Origin: Pseudomonas sp. R4-35-07
Lineage (GTDB): Bacteria; Pseudomonadota; Gammaproteobacteria; Pseudomonadales; Pseudomonadaceae
Assembly (NCBI RefSeq): GCF_003852235.1
Contig: NZ_CP027732.1
Span: 4,464,001 to 4,528,000, forward strand
Length of the DNA stretch: 64,000 nt
Direction: 5' to 3'
Shown: positions 17,091-26,219 of the stretch, in pieces
Numbering within the stretch: the first letter of the stretch is position 1
Layout: every line of letters starts with the position of its first letter
Translations under genes and position numbers: made by a program
The notes under the pieces: model-generated
What the model was told of the DNA's origin: nothing
The model's database searches: none
The model's input: only the letters and a program-made list of their open reading frames with translations

Positions 17091-17828
17091 ATGAACGGAC
17101 TCAACGTATTACTGACCGGCGCCTGCGGCAAAATCGGCAGGACCTTTTTCGAGGCGTCGAAAGACCGCTACCGCTTCACCCTGACCGACCGTGTCGAGCC
17201 GGATTTCGCGCTCGGCGAACACCGCTTCGTGCACGCTGACCTGAGCGACAAATCCGTCCTCGCCAGCCTGCTCGAAAACATCGAGGTGGTTGTACACCTC
17301 TCGGGTATCCCGGACCCCGATGCGTCGTTCGAGGAGCTGCTGCCCAATAATATCCTCGCCACCACCTACCTGTTCGAGGCCGCCGTGGCCGCTGGCGTGC
17401 AGCGCCTGGTATATGCCAGCAGCGCGCAAGCTGTCGAAGGTTATCCGGTAGACCGTGAGATCACCCCCGACATGCAAGTGATGCCCGCCAACCTGTATGG
17501 CGTGACCAAATGCTACGGTGAAGCGCTGTGTGGCTATTACGCGGCCAAAACCCCACTCTCGACCATCGCCGTGCGCATTGGCGCGTTTGAGTTTCCCCAG
17601 CACGCCGACCTGAACAACGCCCGCGACCTCAGCGCGTGGCTCAGCCCGCGCGATGCGGTGCAACTGCTGCAGTGCGCGGTGGACACCCGCGATGTGAAAC
17701 ATTTGGTCGCCCATGGCATTTCCAATAACCGCTTCAAGCGCCTGGACCTGAGCGAAACCACACGAGTGTTGGGTTACCAACCGGTGGATGATGCGTTCCA
17801 GGTCTTTGAAATCCCCATCACTTACTGA
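17091..17828 (+). CDS. NAD-dependent sugar dehydrogenase/epimerase-like SDR (uronate dehydrogenase-like)
   Basis: 245 residues from ATG 17091. Extended-SDR features: TGACGKIG nucleotide loop (residues 8-15), acidic residue after the second strand (LTDRVEPD), VYASSAQAVEGYP and the catalytic YGVTK. Short length and motif wording resemble uronate dehydrogenase (oxidises galacturonate/glucuronate to the lactone) more than the longer NDP-sugar epimerases. The MFS carrier 12 bases downstream resembles acid/sugar-acid carriers, which agrees with uptake and oxidation of a sugar acid. Substrate is inferred. Confidence 0.75.
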   Translation: MNGLNVLLTGACGKIGRTFFEASKDRYRFTLTDRVEPDFALGEHRFVHADLSDKSVLASLLENIEVVVHLSGIPDPDASFEELLPNNILATTYLFEAAVAAGVQRLVYASSAQAVEGYPVDREITPDMQVMPANLYGVTKCYGEALCGYYAAKTPLSTIAVRIGAFEFPQHADLNNARDLSAWLSPRDAVQLLQCAVDTRDVKHLVAHGISNNRFKRLDLSETTRVLGYQPVDDAFQVFEIPITY

Positions 17829-17840
17829 GTGTTCTGACCC

Positions 17841-19250
17841 ATGCCTGCACGCGCCACCACTGACGGCATCGACCCGACCCGCGCCGCCCACATCAGCGCA
17901 CGTATCGACCGCCTGCCCGCCGTCGCCAGCATCTGGCGCCTGGTGGCATTGCTGTCGATCGGCGGTTTTTTCGAGCTGTATGACCTGTTCCAGACGGCTT
18001 ATATCAGCCCAGGCCTGATCAGCGACGGGGTTTTCCACACGGGCAGCGAGGGTGTGTTTGGCTTTTCCGACCAGGCCGCGTTCGCCTCGGCCACCTTCCT
18101 CGGCCTGTTCCTCGGCGCCAGCCTGCTGAGCCCCATCGCCGATCGTTTCGGGCGCCGGGCGATCTTCACCTTTGCGCTGATCTGGTACACCGTCGCCACG
18201 GTGCTGATGGGCATCCAGACGTCCGCCCTGGGCATTATCTGCATGCGCTTTCTGGTGGGCATCGGACTGGGTATTGAACTGGTGACGATCGACGCCTATC
18301 TGTCGGAACTGGTGCCCAAGCGCATGCGCAGTTCGGCGTTTGCCTTTGCGTTTTTCATCCAGTTCCTGTCGGTGCCGGCGGTGGCGCTGATGTCATGGTG
18401 GCTGGTGCCCCAGGCGCCGTTCGGGATCTCCGGTTGGCGCTGGGTGGTGCTCAGCAGTGCAGTCTTTGCGTTGTTTATCTGGCAACTGCGCAAGCGCCTG
18501 CCGGAATCACCGCGCTGGCTGGCGCAGAAAGGTCGTTTCGAGGAAGCCGGCACGATCATGGACACCCTTGAAGCGCGCTGCCTGAAGGATCACGGCAAGC
18601 CTCTGGATGCGCCGGAACCCGAGGCTGTCAGCGTGCAGGGCAGCGGCCGTTTCGCCGATATCTGGCAACCGCCCTACCGCCGTCGCGCCTTGATGCTCAT
18701 CGTCTTCCATGTGTTCCAGGCCATCGGTTTCTTCGGCTTTGGCAACTGGTTGCCCGCCTTGCTGTCGGGCCAGGGCGTCAGCGTAACCCACAGTCTGCTC
18801 TACGCGTTTATCATCACGCTCGCCTATCCGCTGGGCCCGCTGCTGTTCGTGAAGGTCGCCAACCGTTTTGAGAACAAGTGGCAGATTGTCGGCTCGGCCT
18901 TGGGCGCGGTGATCTTCGGCAGCCTGTTCGCCGTGCAAACCACGGCGGTGGGGCTGATCTTCTGTGGGGTGATGATCACCTTCTGCAACGCCTGGCTGAG
19001 CTTCAGCTATCACTCGTATCAGAGCGAATTGTTCCCCACCAATATCCGTGCGCGGGCGGTAGGGCTCTGCTACTCGTTCAGCCGCTTGTCCACGGTGTTC
19101 AGCAGCCTGCTGATCGGTTTTATCCTCGAACACCTGGGCACACCGGGCGTGCTGGCGTTTATCGCGAGCAGCATGTTGATTGTGATGATCACCATCAGTT
19201 GGTTCGGGCCGCGAACGCGTAACCTGGCATTGGAGAATATCGCCCACTGA
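17841..19250 (+). CDS. MFS transporter, sugar/aromatic acid type
   Basis: 469 residues with about 12 transmembrane helices. The MFS signature between helices 2 and 3 is DRFGRRAIF, and the family's second motif RFLVGIGLGIELVTIDAYLSELVPKRMRS is clear, as in the metabolite:H+ symporter group (NiaP, BenK and relatives). The long loop after helix 6 (PESPRWLAQKGRFEEA) is typical. Starts 12 bases after the SDR gene and is probably cotranscribed; uptake of the SDR's substrate is the likely job. The exact substrate is not determined. Confidence 0.85.
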   Translation: MPARATTDGIDPTRAAHISARIDRLPAVASIWRLVALLSIGGFFELYDLFQTAYISPGLISDGVFHTGSEGVFGFSDQAAFASATFLGLFLGASLLSPIADRFGRRAIFTFALIWYTVATVLMGIQTSALGIICMRFLVGIGLGIELVTIDAYLSELVPKRMRSSAFAFAFFIQFLSVPAVALMSWWLVPQAPFGISGWRWVVLSSAVFALFIWQLRKRLPESPRWLAQKGRFEEAGTIMDTLEARCLKDHGKPLDAPEPEAVSVQGSGRFADIWQPPYRRRALMLIVFHVFQAIGFFGFGNWLPALLSGQGVSVTHSLLYAFIITLAYPLGPLLFVKVANRFENKWQIVGSALGAVIFGSLFAVQTTAVGLIFCGVMITFCNAWLSFSYHSYQSELFPTNIRARAVGLCYSFSRLSTVFSSLLIGFILEHLGTPGVLAFIASSMLIVMITISWFGPRTRNLALENIAH

Positions 19251-19383
19251 CGGCAAGGGTTGGCCGTCGACGGGACAGTGTTTGCCGCGACGGCGGCTTG
19301 CCCCCCAATAAAAACGGGCACGTCGTGCCCGGCATGCTAATTGCTCCAGCTGTCACACCGAACATTCCCCCAGGTGACCGATC

Positions 19384-19854
19384 ATGCTGGTTAACAACGA
19401 CACCCAAGCCGCGTCGACCGTCCAACAGCTCAAGCGCTCCGACATGGATCCGGCCAACGCCGCTGCCAGCGCGCTGTACAGCGGCGCCCTGCAAACGGCG
19501 CAGCAAAGCGTGATGGTGCCGGCCGCCCAGAAGGACCTGGACAAGGCGAGCGATCGCATCGACGAGGCCTTCGCCAAGACCCGCGTGCAGTTGCAAGCCA
19601 CAGCGACGACCTCCGGGGCGCGGGCTGAACTCAGCGAATACATGAGCAAAACCCCGGCCGAGCGTATCCGCGAGCAGTTGCTCAAGGAACAAGGGATGAC
19701 AGAAGAGCAAGTGCAGGCCCTGCCGCAGGAAAAACAAGACGCCATTGCCAGGCAAGTGGCTGAGCGTTTAAAGGAGCAGCAACAGCAGCAGGTAGCGGCG
19801 AAGGCGGCTGCTCCACAGGCCCAGGCAGTGAAAGACACCCTGGCAGCAATCTAA
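19384..19854 (+). CDS. Conserved hypothetical, helical/glutamine-rich protein
   Basis: 156 residues, predicted almost wholly helical, with an Ala-rich N-terminal half (QTAQQSVMVPAAQKDLDKA) and a Gln/Glu-rich coiled-coil-like segment (EQVQALPQEKQDAIARQVAERLKEQQQQQ, split across residues about 105-135). No signal peptide. The start ATG 19384 follows AGGTGA. I do not recognise a named family; such proteins occur in many fluorescent pseudomonads. Convergent with the binding-protein gene, 36 bases apart. Confidence 0.68.
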   Translation: MLVNNDTQAASTVQQLKRSDMDPANAAASALYSGALQTAQQSVMVPAAQKDLDKASDRIDEAFAKTRVQLQATATTSGARAELSEYMSKTPAERIREQLLKEQGMTEEQVQALPQEKQDAIARQVAERLKEQQQQQVAAKAAAPQAQAVKDTLAAI

Positions 19855-19890
19855 GCCAAGCCAACCAAGGCGAACTCGCGGCGTATCGGC

Positions 19891-20817
19891 TTATGGACCT
19901 TTGAAGACAACCTGCTGCACATCGACCTTTTTCGGGATCAAGCCATTGGCGAAAAACAAATCGGCGGTGCGTTGCTGATTGGCGATGTCGACCGCCTGCA
20001 GCGGCCGGATCGGCTCGGGCGAGCGGTGCTCGAAGTAGCGTTTGACCACCGCCGGTTGCAGGCCCAGGGTCTTGGCCATCAGCGCGATGCTGACTTCGGG
20101 TTGGTCCAGGGACAGACGCTGCGCCTTGCCGAGGGTTTGCAGGATGGTGGCAATGGCCTGGGGATTTTGTCGGGCAAACGCGCTGCTGGTCACGAAGAAG
20201 CTGCCGGCCGGATTGAGGCCCTCGCCGGTGCCCAACACGCGGGCGGCACCGTCGACCACGGCGGCCGAGTAGTAAGGGTCCCACACCACCCAGGCGTCCA
20301 CCTTGCCTTGCTCGAACGCGGCGCGCCCGTCGGAGGGCGACAGGTACACCACGTTCACATCTTTCCACTGCAAGCCGGCGCGCAGCAGGCTTTTGAGGAA
20401 CAGGTTGTGCGCACTGGAACCCTTGAGCAGCGCCACGCGCTTGCCCTTGAGCTCAGCCACGCTCTGAATGGGGCTGGCTTGAGGCACCAGCACGGCTTCG
20501 GTTTTGCCCTCATTGGGCTCGACGGCGATGTACTGTAATTCAATCCCGGCGGCCTGGGCAAAAATGGGTGGGATGTCGCCGATATTGCCGATGTCCAGGC
20601 TGCCAGCGTTCAGCGCCTCGATCAGCGGCGGGCCACCGAGAAATTCGGTCCACTGCACCTGGGTGCCGGGCAGCGCGGCTTCGAACAGCTTGTGTTCACG
20701 GGCGAGGACCATGCTCACCGAGCTTTTCTGATAGCCAATGCGCAGCGTGGCTGGATCGGCGGCCAGTGCCTTGGCGGCGACCAGCGAAAGAACGGCGACA
20801 GCAATAATTTTCAGCAT
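19891..20817 (-). CDS. ABC-transporter substrate-binding protein, sulfonate/taurine type
   Basis: 308 residues from ATG 20817 (AAGGAAG upstream; the longer frame to 20895 is unsupported). A signal peptide (about residues 1-19, ending AKALA) is followed by a SsuA/TauA-like periplasmic domain: LRIGYQKSSVSMVLAREHKL, the GSLDIGNIGDIPPIFAQAAG block and VWDPYYSAAV. Binds aliphatic sulfonates or related organosulfur in the periplasm for import. No permease or ATPase gene lies next to it, so it would rely on components coded elsewhere. Confidence 0.83.
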   Translation of the reverse strand: MLKIIAVAVLSLVAAKALAADPATLRIGYQKSSVSMVLAREHKLFEAALPGTQVQWTEFLGGPPLIEALNAGSLDIGNIGDIPPIFAQAAGIELQYIAVEPNEGKTEAVLVPQASPIQSVAELKGKRVALLKGSSAHNLFLKSLLRAGLQWKDVNVVYLSPSDGRAAFEQGKVDAWVVWDPYYSAAVVDGAARVLGTGEGLNPAGSFFVTSSAFARQNPQAIATILQTLGKAQRLSLDQPEVSIALMAKTLGLQPAVVKRYFEHRSPEPIRPLQAVDIANQQRTADLFFANGLIPKKVDVQQVVFKGP

Positions 20818-21023
20818 AAGAGCGCTTCCTTGACCTTGACGGCGGGTGCGGTTGGGCACGGTGTGTCGGGTGCTTCGAAGCAGCGATCCTAGCAAGCCCT
20901 CTTATTCATTAATAATATTAAAAAGTCATCTATTTATAACTTTATATACGGACTCGCAGGCCGATGTTTGCGCCCTGCCGGCAAAGGCTACAATGCCCGC
21001 CTCGCCCTTTCATTGGTTTGAAC

Positions 21024-21422
21024 ATGCACATCGAACGCTTGGCAGCGCCGCTATGGCCGCTGCTGAACAAGTTTTACCGCAGCCACAACTCGTCGATGAA
21101 GGCGCTCAAGGACGGGCAGTTGTGGGTGGCGAGGGACACGCAGATCGTTGCCGGGTTGTGCCTGACCCCCGTGGTCGGTGGGCAATGGCTGACCGGCGTG
21201 TTCGTTGACCCGGCTTATCGCGGCCAGGGGGTGGCGGCGCGGTTGATCCACCTGGCAGTGGCTGAAGTGGACGGCACAGTGTGGTTGCTGTGCCACCCAG
21301 ACCTTGAAACGCTGTACCAGCGCATGGGGTTTTCCCAGCACACCGTGTTGCCGCAGTCGCTCAGTGAACGGCTGGTGCGCTACAAGCGCAACAAGCCGAT
21401 GATTGCGATGGGCCTTCGATAA
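21024..21422 (+). CDS. GNAT-family N-acetyltransferase
   Basis: 132 residues from ATG 21024; the 20 codons upstream are open but not domain-like. A compact GNAT fold: GVFVDPAYRGQGVAARLIHLA (residues about 63-83) is the acetyl-CoA loop and LETLYQRMGFSQH the motif B end. Substrate unknown. It sits divergent to the sulfonate-binding gene with about 200 bases between starts, and is followed by a REP pair. Confidence 0.8.
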   Translation: MHIERLAAPLWPLLNKFYRSHNSSMKALKDGQLWVARDTQIVAGLCLTPVVGGQWLTGVFVDPAYRGQGVAARLIHLAVAEVDGTVWLLCHPDLETLYQRMGFSQHTVLPQSLSERLVRYKRNKPMIAMGLR

Positions 21423-21450
21423 CCTGGATGGCTTGCGCCGATAGCGGTGG

Positions 21451-21549
21451 GTAGGAGCGAGCTTGCTCGCGAAAAACTCACAGGCACCGCGTTCATTCAG
21501 CAAGCACGCGTTATCGTTGACATCTTTCGCGAGCAAGCTCGCTCCTACA
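21451..21549. repeat. REP pair, GTAGGAGCGAGCTTGCTCGC family
   Basis: The 25-base unit GTAGGAGCGAGCTTGCTCGC(GAAAA) appears at 21451 and inverted at about 21525-21549, with about 50 bases between, a typical Pseudomonas BIME-like pair. A half unit of the other family (GGAGCAAGCCCCCTCCCACA) abuts it at 21551-21570. Confidence 0.85.
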
Positions 21550-21594
21550 GGGAGCAAGCCCCCTCCCACATTTGGACCTGTTGCAGTCTGCTGC

Positions 21595-22134
21595 TCATTC
21601 GTCGGCGGTTGGGTCCATTTCCGGGAACATCACTTCGATAAACCCGAACTTGCTGAAGTCGGTAATCCGCGACGGGTACAACCGGCCGATCAGGTGATCG
21701 CACTCATGCTGCACCACCCGTGCATGGAAGCCGTCGGCGAAGCGTACGATCGGCTCGCCCTTGGGGTCGAAGCCTTCGTAGCGGATCTGCTGATAGCGGT
21801 CCACAGCGCCGCGCAGGCCGGGGACGGACAGGCAGCCCTCATACCCCTCTTCCAGCACCGGGCTGAGCGGTGTGATCAACGGGTTGATCAGGATCGTCTG
21901 CGGCACCGGCGGCGCCTCCGGGTAGCGTTCGCTGGCCTCGAAACCAAAGATCACCAATTGCAGGTCCACACCGATCTGCGGCGCAGCCAGGCCGACGCCG
22001 CCCACGTGTTCCATGGTCTGGAACATGTCGTCGATCAGTTGCCACAGCTCGGGGCTGTCGAACATTTCCGGCGGCACTGGCGGGGCGATGCGCAGCAGAC
22101 GTTCATCGCCCATTTTCAGGATTTCACGGATCAT
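21595..22134 (-). CDS. def: Peptide deformylase (Def paralogue)
   Basis: 179 residues. Removes the N-terminal formyl group from nascent proteins, Fe(II)/Zn-dependent, cytosolic. All three motifs are present: GVGLAAPQ (about residues 48-55), EGCLSVPG (98-105, Cys metal ligand) and HECDH (about 142-146, two His ligands and the catalytic Glu). It is somewhat longer than the core def product (about 168) that usually pairs with fmt, and stands in a different context, so it is likely the second Pseudomonas copy. Its start overlaps the stop of the YihY gene by 4 bases. Confidence 0.9.
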   Translation of the reverse strand: MIREILKMGDERLLRIAPPVPPEMFDSPELWQLIDDMFQTMEHVGGVGLAAPQIGVDLQLVIFGFEASERYPEAPPVPQTILINPLITPLSPVLEEGYEGCLSVPGLRGAVDRYQQIRYEGFDPKGEPIVRFADGFHARVVQHECDHLIGRLYPSRITDFSKFGFIEVMFPEMDPTADE

Positions 22135-23087
22135 TGATCAGGCTCAACGGTGAGAGGCTTGGAATGGTCCCGGCCCAGGCCTGAGACATGTTGTTTTTCA
22201 CCGGCATGGCCCGGTTCGTCGATTTCTTTTTCGCCGGGGTCCTTGCCTTCGGCGGACATGTGTTCGATCACGGCGTTCATCTCCGCGCCAAGCAACAGCA
22301 CGGCGGCGGAAATATAGAAGTACAAAAGCAACACGATGATCGCGCCGATGCTGCCGTACATGGCGTTGTAGTCGGCGAAGGTTTTAACGTAGTAGCCAAA
22401 GCCGAGGGAAGCGACGATCCACACCACCACCGCCAATACGGAACCGGGGGTGATAAAGCGAAACTCCTGTTCGACGTCCGGCATCACGTAATACATGAGG
22501 GCCACGGCAAACATCAGCAGGATCACGATCAGCGGCCAGCGCAGGATGGTCCACAGCGTGACGACAAATTCCTGCATACCGATCTGCCCCGCCAGCCATT
22601 CCATCACCTGCGGGCCGAGCACCATCAGCGCGGCGGCGGCGAGCAGCATGCCGGCGATGCCGATGGTGTAGAAAATCGACAGCGGGAAACGCTTCCAGAT
22701 CGGCCGCCCCTCCACCACGTCATAGGCCGCGTTCATCGCGCTCATCATCAGGCGTACGCCAGCGGAAGCGGTCCACAGGGCGATCACGATACCCACCGAG
22801 AGCAGCCCGCCCTTGGATTGCTGCAACTGGTCGATCACCGGGTTGACCTGCTCCAGTGCCTGGGGCGGCAATACCAGCTCCGACTGCAGGCGCAGCCAGG
22901 TGAAGAAGTCCGGCAGATGCAGAAAACCGATCAGGGCAATCAGGAACAACAGGAAAGGAAACAACGAGAACAGCATCTGGTAGGCCAGAGCCGAGGCGTA
23001 GGTGGGCATCTCGTCGTCGACGAATTCCGTAACGGTGCGCACCAGCACCTTGTGCAGCTTGAGACCATCGAGTACCGGAAAAATCAT
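22131..23087 (-). CDS. YihY/UPF0761 family membrane protein
   Basis: 318 residues with six strong hydrophobic helices, the BrkB/RbnA-like integral membrane fold. Helix-rich segments [19 protein letters not shown] and [19 protein letters not shown] are typical. Formerly named ribonuclease BN by mistake; its function in the inner membrane is not known. A polar C-terminal tail (about residues 277-318) is extra. Overlaps the downstream def by 4 bases (ATGA), implying coupled translation. Confidence 0.87.
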   Translation of the reverse strand: MIFPVLDGLKLHKVLVRTVTEFVDDEMPTYASALAYQMLFSLFPFLLFLIALIGFLHLPDFFTWLRLQSELVLPPQALEQVNPVIDQLQQSKGGLLSVGIVIALWTASAGVRLMMSAMNAAYDVVEGRPIWKRFPLSIFYTIGIAGMLLAAAALMVLGPQVMEWLAGQIGMQEFVVTLWTILRWPLIVILLMFAVALMYYVMPDVEQEFRFITPGSVLAVVVWIVASLGFGYYVKTFADYNAMYGSIGAIIVLLLYFYISAAVLLLGAEMNAVIEHMSAEGKDPGEKEIDEPGHAGEKQHVSGLGRDHSKPLTVEPDQ

Positions 23088-23214
23088 AGCGTCTCCTTTC
23101 GCCGCAAAGAGGGTGGGGTCGCGGGCGACTCAGGGGCCGTTTTCTACATCAAAGTAGCCCATTTGGCGACTTTGAAACAATTTCTAAACTTTAGTTGCAG
23201 CCTTGGATACAAAA

Positions 23215-23236
23215 ACGGCCATCCGTAGATGGCCGT
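23215..23236 (-). terminator. Rho-independent terminator downstream of csbD-like gene
   Basis: Stem ACGGCCATC / GATGGCCGT around CGTA; on the minus strand a T-run follows (TTTTTG). Confidence 0.75.
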
Positions 23237-23267
23237 CGGGCTGCTGGGATGAGCCAGCCGGACCGTC

Positions 23268-23453
23268 TTACTCGGTCGCTTTTTTCACTGCGTCCTTGGT
23301 CTTGCCCACTGCCTGCTGAGCTTCACCTTTCTTTTCCTGGATCACGCCTTCAGCACGCATTTTGTCGTTGTCCGTCGCCTTGCCGACACCTTGCTTGACG
23401 TTGCCGACGGCTTCATTAGCTACGCCTTTTACCTTATCGGAAGTGCTGCCCAT
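23268..23453 (-). CDS. CsbD-family stress protein
   Basis: 61 residues from ATG 23453, with AGGAG 8-9 bases upstream; the frame continues to 23477 without support. A whole CsbD domain: [20 protein letters not shown] and the repeated KxxGxxQxxVGKxKDxxKK pattern. Small, hydrophilic and disordered-like; the family is induced by general stress in many bacteria but its action is unknown. A terminator follows at 23215-23236. Confidence 0.88.
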   Translation of the reverse strand: MGSTSDKVKGVANEAVGNVKQGVGKATDNDKMRAEGVIQEKKGEAQQAVGKTKDAVKKATE

Positions 23454-23654
23454 GGTATTACTCCTGATAACTATCAAATGGTTTTAGGTCACTACGTAGC
23501 GGTTGACTCGAAGCCAAGCGACAGAGTTTCAATTATTTTTCAGCGAGCATTTCATCGAAAGGGGCAGGTTTGCCTTTATGTTTTGCGGCCAACCCACGAG
23601 AATGCCCGGCAGATTCAGGCTCGAACGCTGAATAACAGATCCCGTAGGAAGGTT

Positions 23655-24032
23655 ATGAAACTCAATAAAGCACAGGCCATCGCCCGCAGAAACCAGGAAC
23701 TGGGCGGTGCCGTACTCGGCGTCAACAACTGCCATTTCACCGACCTGGACCCCAAACGCAATATCTGGTGGTTCGACTTGCCAGTGGCGCGGATTGGCCT
23801 GGGCCAGTACGAGTGGATCCATCTGTTGATGCACAACGCCGAGACTGACCAACTGCTGCACCTGAAAGTGCCAACGGTGTTCCTGCGTGAGAACCTCGAA
23901 GGGCTGGTGGTGCGCAATGCCGGCAAGCGCAAGCCGGAAATCACCTTGGAACTGAGCGCCGACAAGGACTCGTTCCTCAAGGATGTGCGCCCTGCCGGTG
24001 CAGGAATCAGCTTTGCGCAGTTCGCCCTGTAA
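23655..24032 (+). CDS. Conserved hypothetical protein
   Basis: 125 residues from ATG 23655, which has AGGAAGG 5-6 bases upstream; the frame upstream to 23391 is open but not gene-like. A compact alpha/beta protein with no signal or membrane segment: FTDLDPKRNIWWFDLPVARI, YEWIHLLMHNAETDQLLHLKV and FLRENLEGLVVRN are its notable stretches. No named family recognised. It stands alone between csbD and a REP pair. Confidence 0.68.
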   Translation: MKLNKAQAIARRNQELGGAVLGVNNCHFTDLDPKRNIWWFDLPVARIGLGQYEWIHLLMHNAETDQLLHLKVPTVFLRENLEGLVVRNAGKRKPEITLELSADKDSFLKDVRPAGAGISFAQFAL

Positions 24033-24048
24033 TAACGCAGTCATAAAT

Positions 24049-24138
24049 GTGGGAGGGGGCTTGCTCCCGATAGCTAAGTGTCAGTCACATTATCTGTGAC
24101 TGGCCCACCGCTATCGGGAGCAAGCCCCCTCCCACATT
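24049..24138. repeat. REP pair, GTGGGAGGGGGCTTGC family
   Basis: Inverted units GTGGGAGGGGGCTTGCTCCC and GGGAGCAAGCCCCCTCCCAC about 45 bases apart, between the hypothetical gene and the convergent fadD1 stop. Confidence 0.9.
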
Positions 24139-24147
24139 TGAAGTGCG

Positions 24148-25839
24148 TTACTTTTTGAGACCGAGCTTCTTCAGTTCTTCATCGCGCAATTCACGCCGCA
24201 GAATCTTGCCCACATTGGTGGTCGGCAGCGCATCGCGAAATTCAACGGCCTTGGGCACCTTGTAGCCGGTGACGTTGGCGCGCATGTGTTCCATCACCTG
24301 TTCCTTGGTCAGGGTGGCGCCTGGCTTGACCACGATGAACAGCTTGATGTGCTCCCCGGACTTTTCATCCGGCACGCCGATGGCTGCGCACTGCAACACG
24401 CCCGGCAGGCCTGCCAGCACGTCTTCCAGTTCGTTGGGATACACGTTGAAACCCGAGACCAGGATCATGTCTTTCTTGCGATCGACAATACGCATGTAGC
24501 CGTCGGGCTGGATGATCGCGATGTCGCCGGTCTTCAGCCAGCCTTCGCTGTCGAGCATTTCGTCGGTTGCGTCCTGGCGCTGCCAGTAGCCCTTCATGAC
24601 CTGGGGGCCCTTCACGCACAGCTCGCCGGTTTCGCCCAGCGGCAGCTCGGTGCCGTCGTCGGCGATCACTTTACACACGGTGGAGGGCACCGGGATGCCA
24701 ATGGTACCGATCTGGATATGCTGGATCGGGTTGACCGTGGCCACCGGGCTGGTCTCGGTCATGCCGTAGCCTTCGCAGATGCCACAACCGGTCACGGCCT
24801 TCCAACGCTCGGCCGCCGCCAACTGCAGCGCCATGCCGCCCGACAGGGTGACCTTCAGCGCGGAGAAATCCAGCTTGCGGAAACCTTCGTTATTACACAA
24901 CGCCACGAACAGGGTATTGAGGCCGACAAAGCCGCTGAACTTCCACTTCGAGAGTTCCTTGACCATCGCCGGCAGGTCGCGCGGGTTGCTGATCAGGATA
25001 TTGTGGTTGCCGATCAGCATCATCGCCATGCAATGAAAGGTAAACGCATAGATATGGTACAGCGGCAGCGGCGTGATCAGGATCTCGCACCCTTCATTGA
25101 GGTTGGAGCCCATCAGCGCCTTGCATTGCAGCATGTTGGCGACCAGGTTGCGATGGGTGAGCATTGCGCCCTTGGCCACGCCGGTGGTGCCGCCGGTGTA
25201 TTGCAGCACCGCCACATCGCCGCTGGCCGGGTTGGCATCGCTGACCGCCTGGCCCTGCCCCTTGGCCAGCACGTCATTGAACTTGATCGCTTGCGGCAAA
25301 TGATAGGCCGGGACCATTTTTTTCACGTACTTGATCACGCTGTTGATCAACAGGCGCTTGAACGGCGACAGCAGGTCGGCCACTTCGGTCACGATCACGT
25401 GTTTGACCGCAGTCTTGGGCACGACTTTTTCAGCCAGGTGCGCCATGTTGGCCAGGCAAACCAGGGCCTTGGCCCCGGAATCATTGAATTGGTGTTCCAT
25501 TTCCCGCGCGGTGTACAGCGGGTTGGTGTTGACTACGATCAGCCCGGCACGGATGGCGCCGAATACGGCGACCGGGTATTGCAGGACATTGGGCAGTTGC
25601 ACGGCGATTCGGTCGCCAGGCTTCAAGTCGGTGTGCTGTTGCAGGTAGGCAGCGAATGCGCCGGACAATTCGTACAGTTCACCGTAGGTGATGGTCTTGC
25701 CCAGGTTGCTGAAAGCCGGTTTGTTGGCGAAGCGCTGGCAGGACTGCTTCAGTACCGCCTGAATATTCGGATACTCGTCTGGATTGATTTGTGCAGCAAT
25801 CCCGGCGGGGTACTTATCCTTCCAAAAGTCTTCGTTCAT
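24148..25839 (-). CDS. fadD1: Long-chain fatty-acid--CoA ligase FadD1
   Basis: 563 residues. Activates long-chain fatty acids with ATP and CoA for beta-oxidation; peripheral to the inner membrane. AMP-binding motif YTGGTTGVAKGAMLTHRN (about residues 213-230), GYGMTETSP (about 355-363) and the FACS-like WLKTGDIA...DRKKDMILVSGFNVYPNE region (about 436-470) are all intact, ending in the VGKILRREL lysine motif. Second of a tandem pair with fadD2 upstream on the same strand, the same order as in Pseudomonas aeruginosa; about 380 bases with a REP pair separate them. Confidence 0.92.
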   Translation of the reverse strand: MNEDFWKDKYPAGIAAQINPDEYPNIQAVLKQSCQRFANKPAFSNLGKTITYGELYELSGAFAAYLQQHTDLKPGDRIAVQLPNVLQYPVAVFGAIRAGLIVVNTNPLYTAREMEHQFNDSGAKALVCLANMAHLAEKVVPKTAVKHVIVTEVADLLSPFKRLLINSVIKYVKKMVPAYHLPQAIKFNDVLAKGQGQAVSDANPASGDVAVLQYTGGTTGVAKGAMLTHRNLVANMLQCKALMGSNLNEGCEILITPLPLYHIYAFTFHCMAMMLIGNHNILISNPRDLPAMVKELSKWKFSGFVGLNTLFVALCNNEGFRKLDFSALKVTLSGGMALQLAAAERWKAVTGCGICEGYGMTETSPVATVNPIQHIQIGTIGIPVPSTVCKVIADDGTELPLGETGELCVKGPQVMKGYWQRQDATDEMLDSEGWLKTGDIAIIQPDGYMRIVDRKKDMILVSGFNVYPNELEDVLAGLPGVLQCAAIGVPDEKSGEHIKLFIVVKPGATLTKEQVMEHMRANVTGYKVPKAVEFRDALPTTNVGKILRRELRDEELKKLGLKK

Positions 25840-26219
25840 GGAAGCCCACTCCTCAGCGACGCGAATTCATCATCGCATTTGATGCGATTATTATTGGTGT
25901 ATGTTTTTTTAAGGTGAATCTGGCGCTTCAAGCAGGCCTAGACGTCACAAAGCGCGCCGAGAGTAGCAGCTTTGCCAAGGGCCGACTAGAGCCAAAAGAG
26001 GGCCCTACGGTCACTAACACGACTGTCCTACAATAATTGGTCACACTTTTAATGCAGGCAAAATAACCCACTGAAAGGCTCTGGAATGGGGCTTAGCGGG
26101 CAATACAAAACAATGTGGGAGGGGGCTTGCTCCCGATAACGGAGTGTCAGTCACTGCATCTGTGCCTGAAACACCGCAATCGGGAGCAAGCCCCCTCCCA
26201 CATTTTGTAGCTATTCGGT
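25840..26219. other. Intergenic region between fadD2 and fadD1
   Basis: No gene supported. The 5' leader of fadD1 is at the left (AT-rich around 25870-25920, the likely promoter), and a REP pair fills 26113-26205. Confidence 0.6.
26113..26205. repeat. REP pair, GTGGGAGGGGGCTTGC family
   Basis: Inverted units with TGCTCCCGATAACGG as the left inner arm, directly after the fadD2 stop on the minus strand. Confidence 0.9.

Noticed and set aside
24286..25917. 543-codon plus-strand frame
   Set aside because: Antisense shadow of fadD1.
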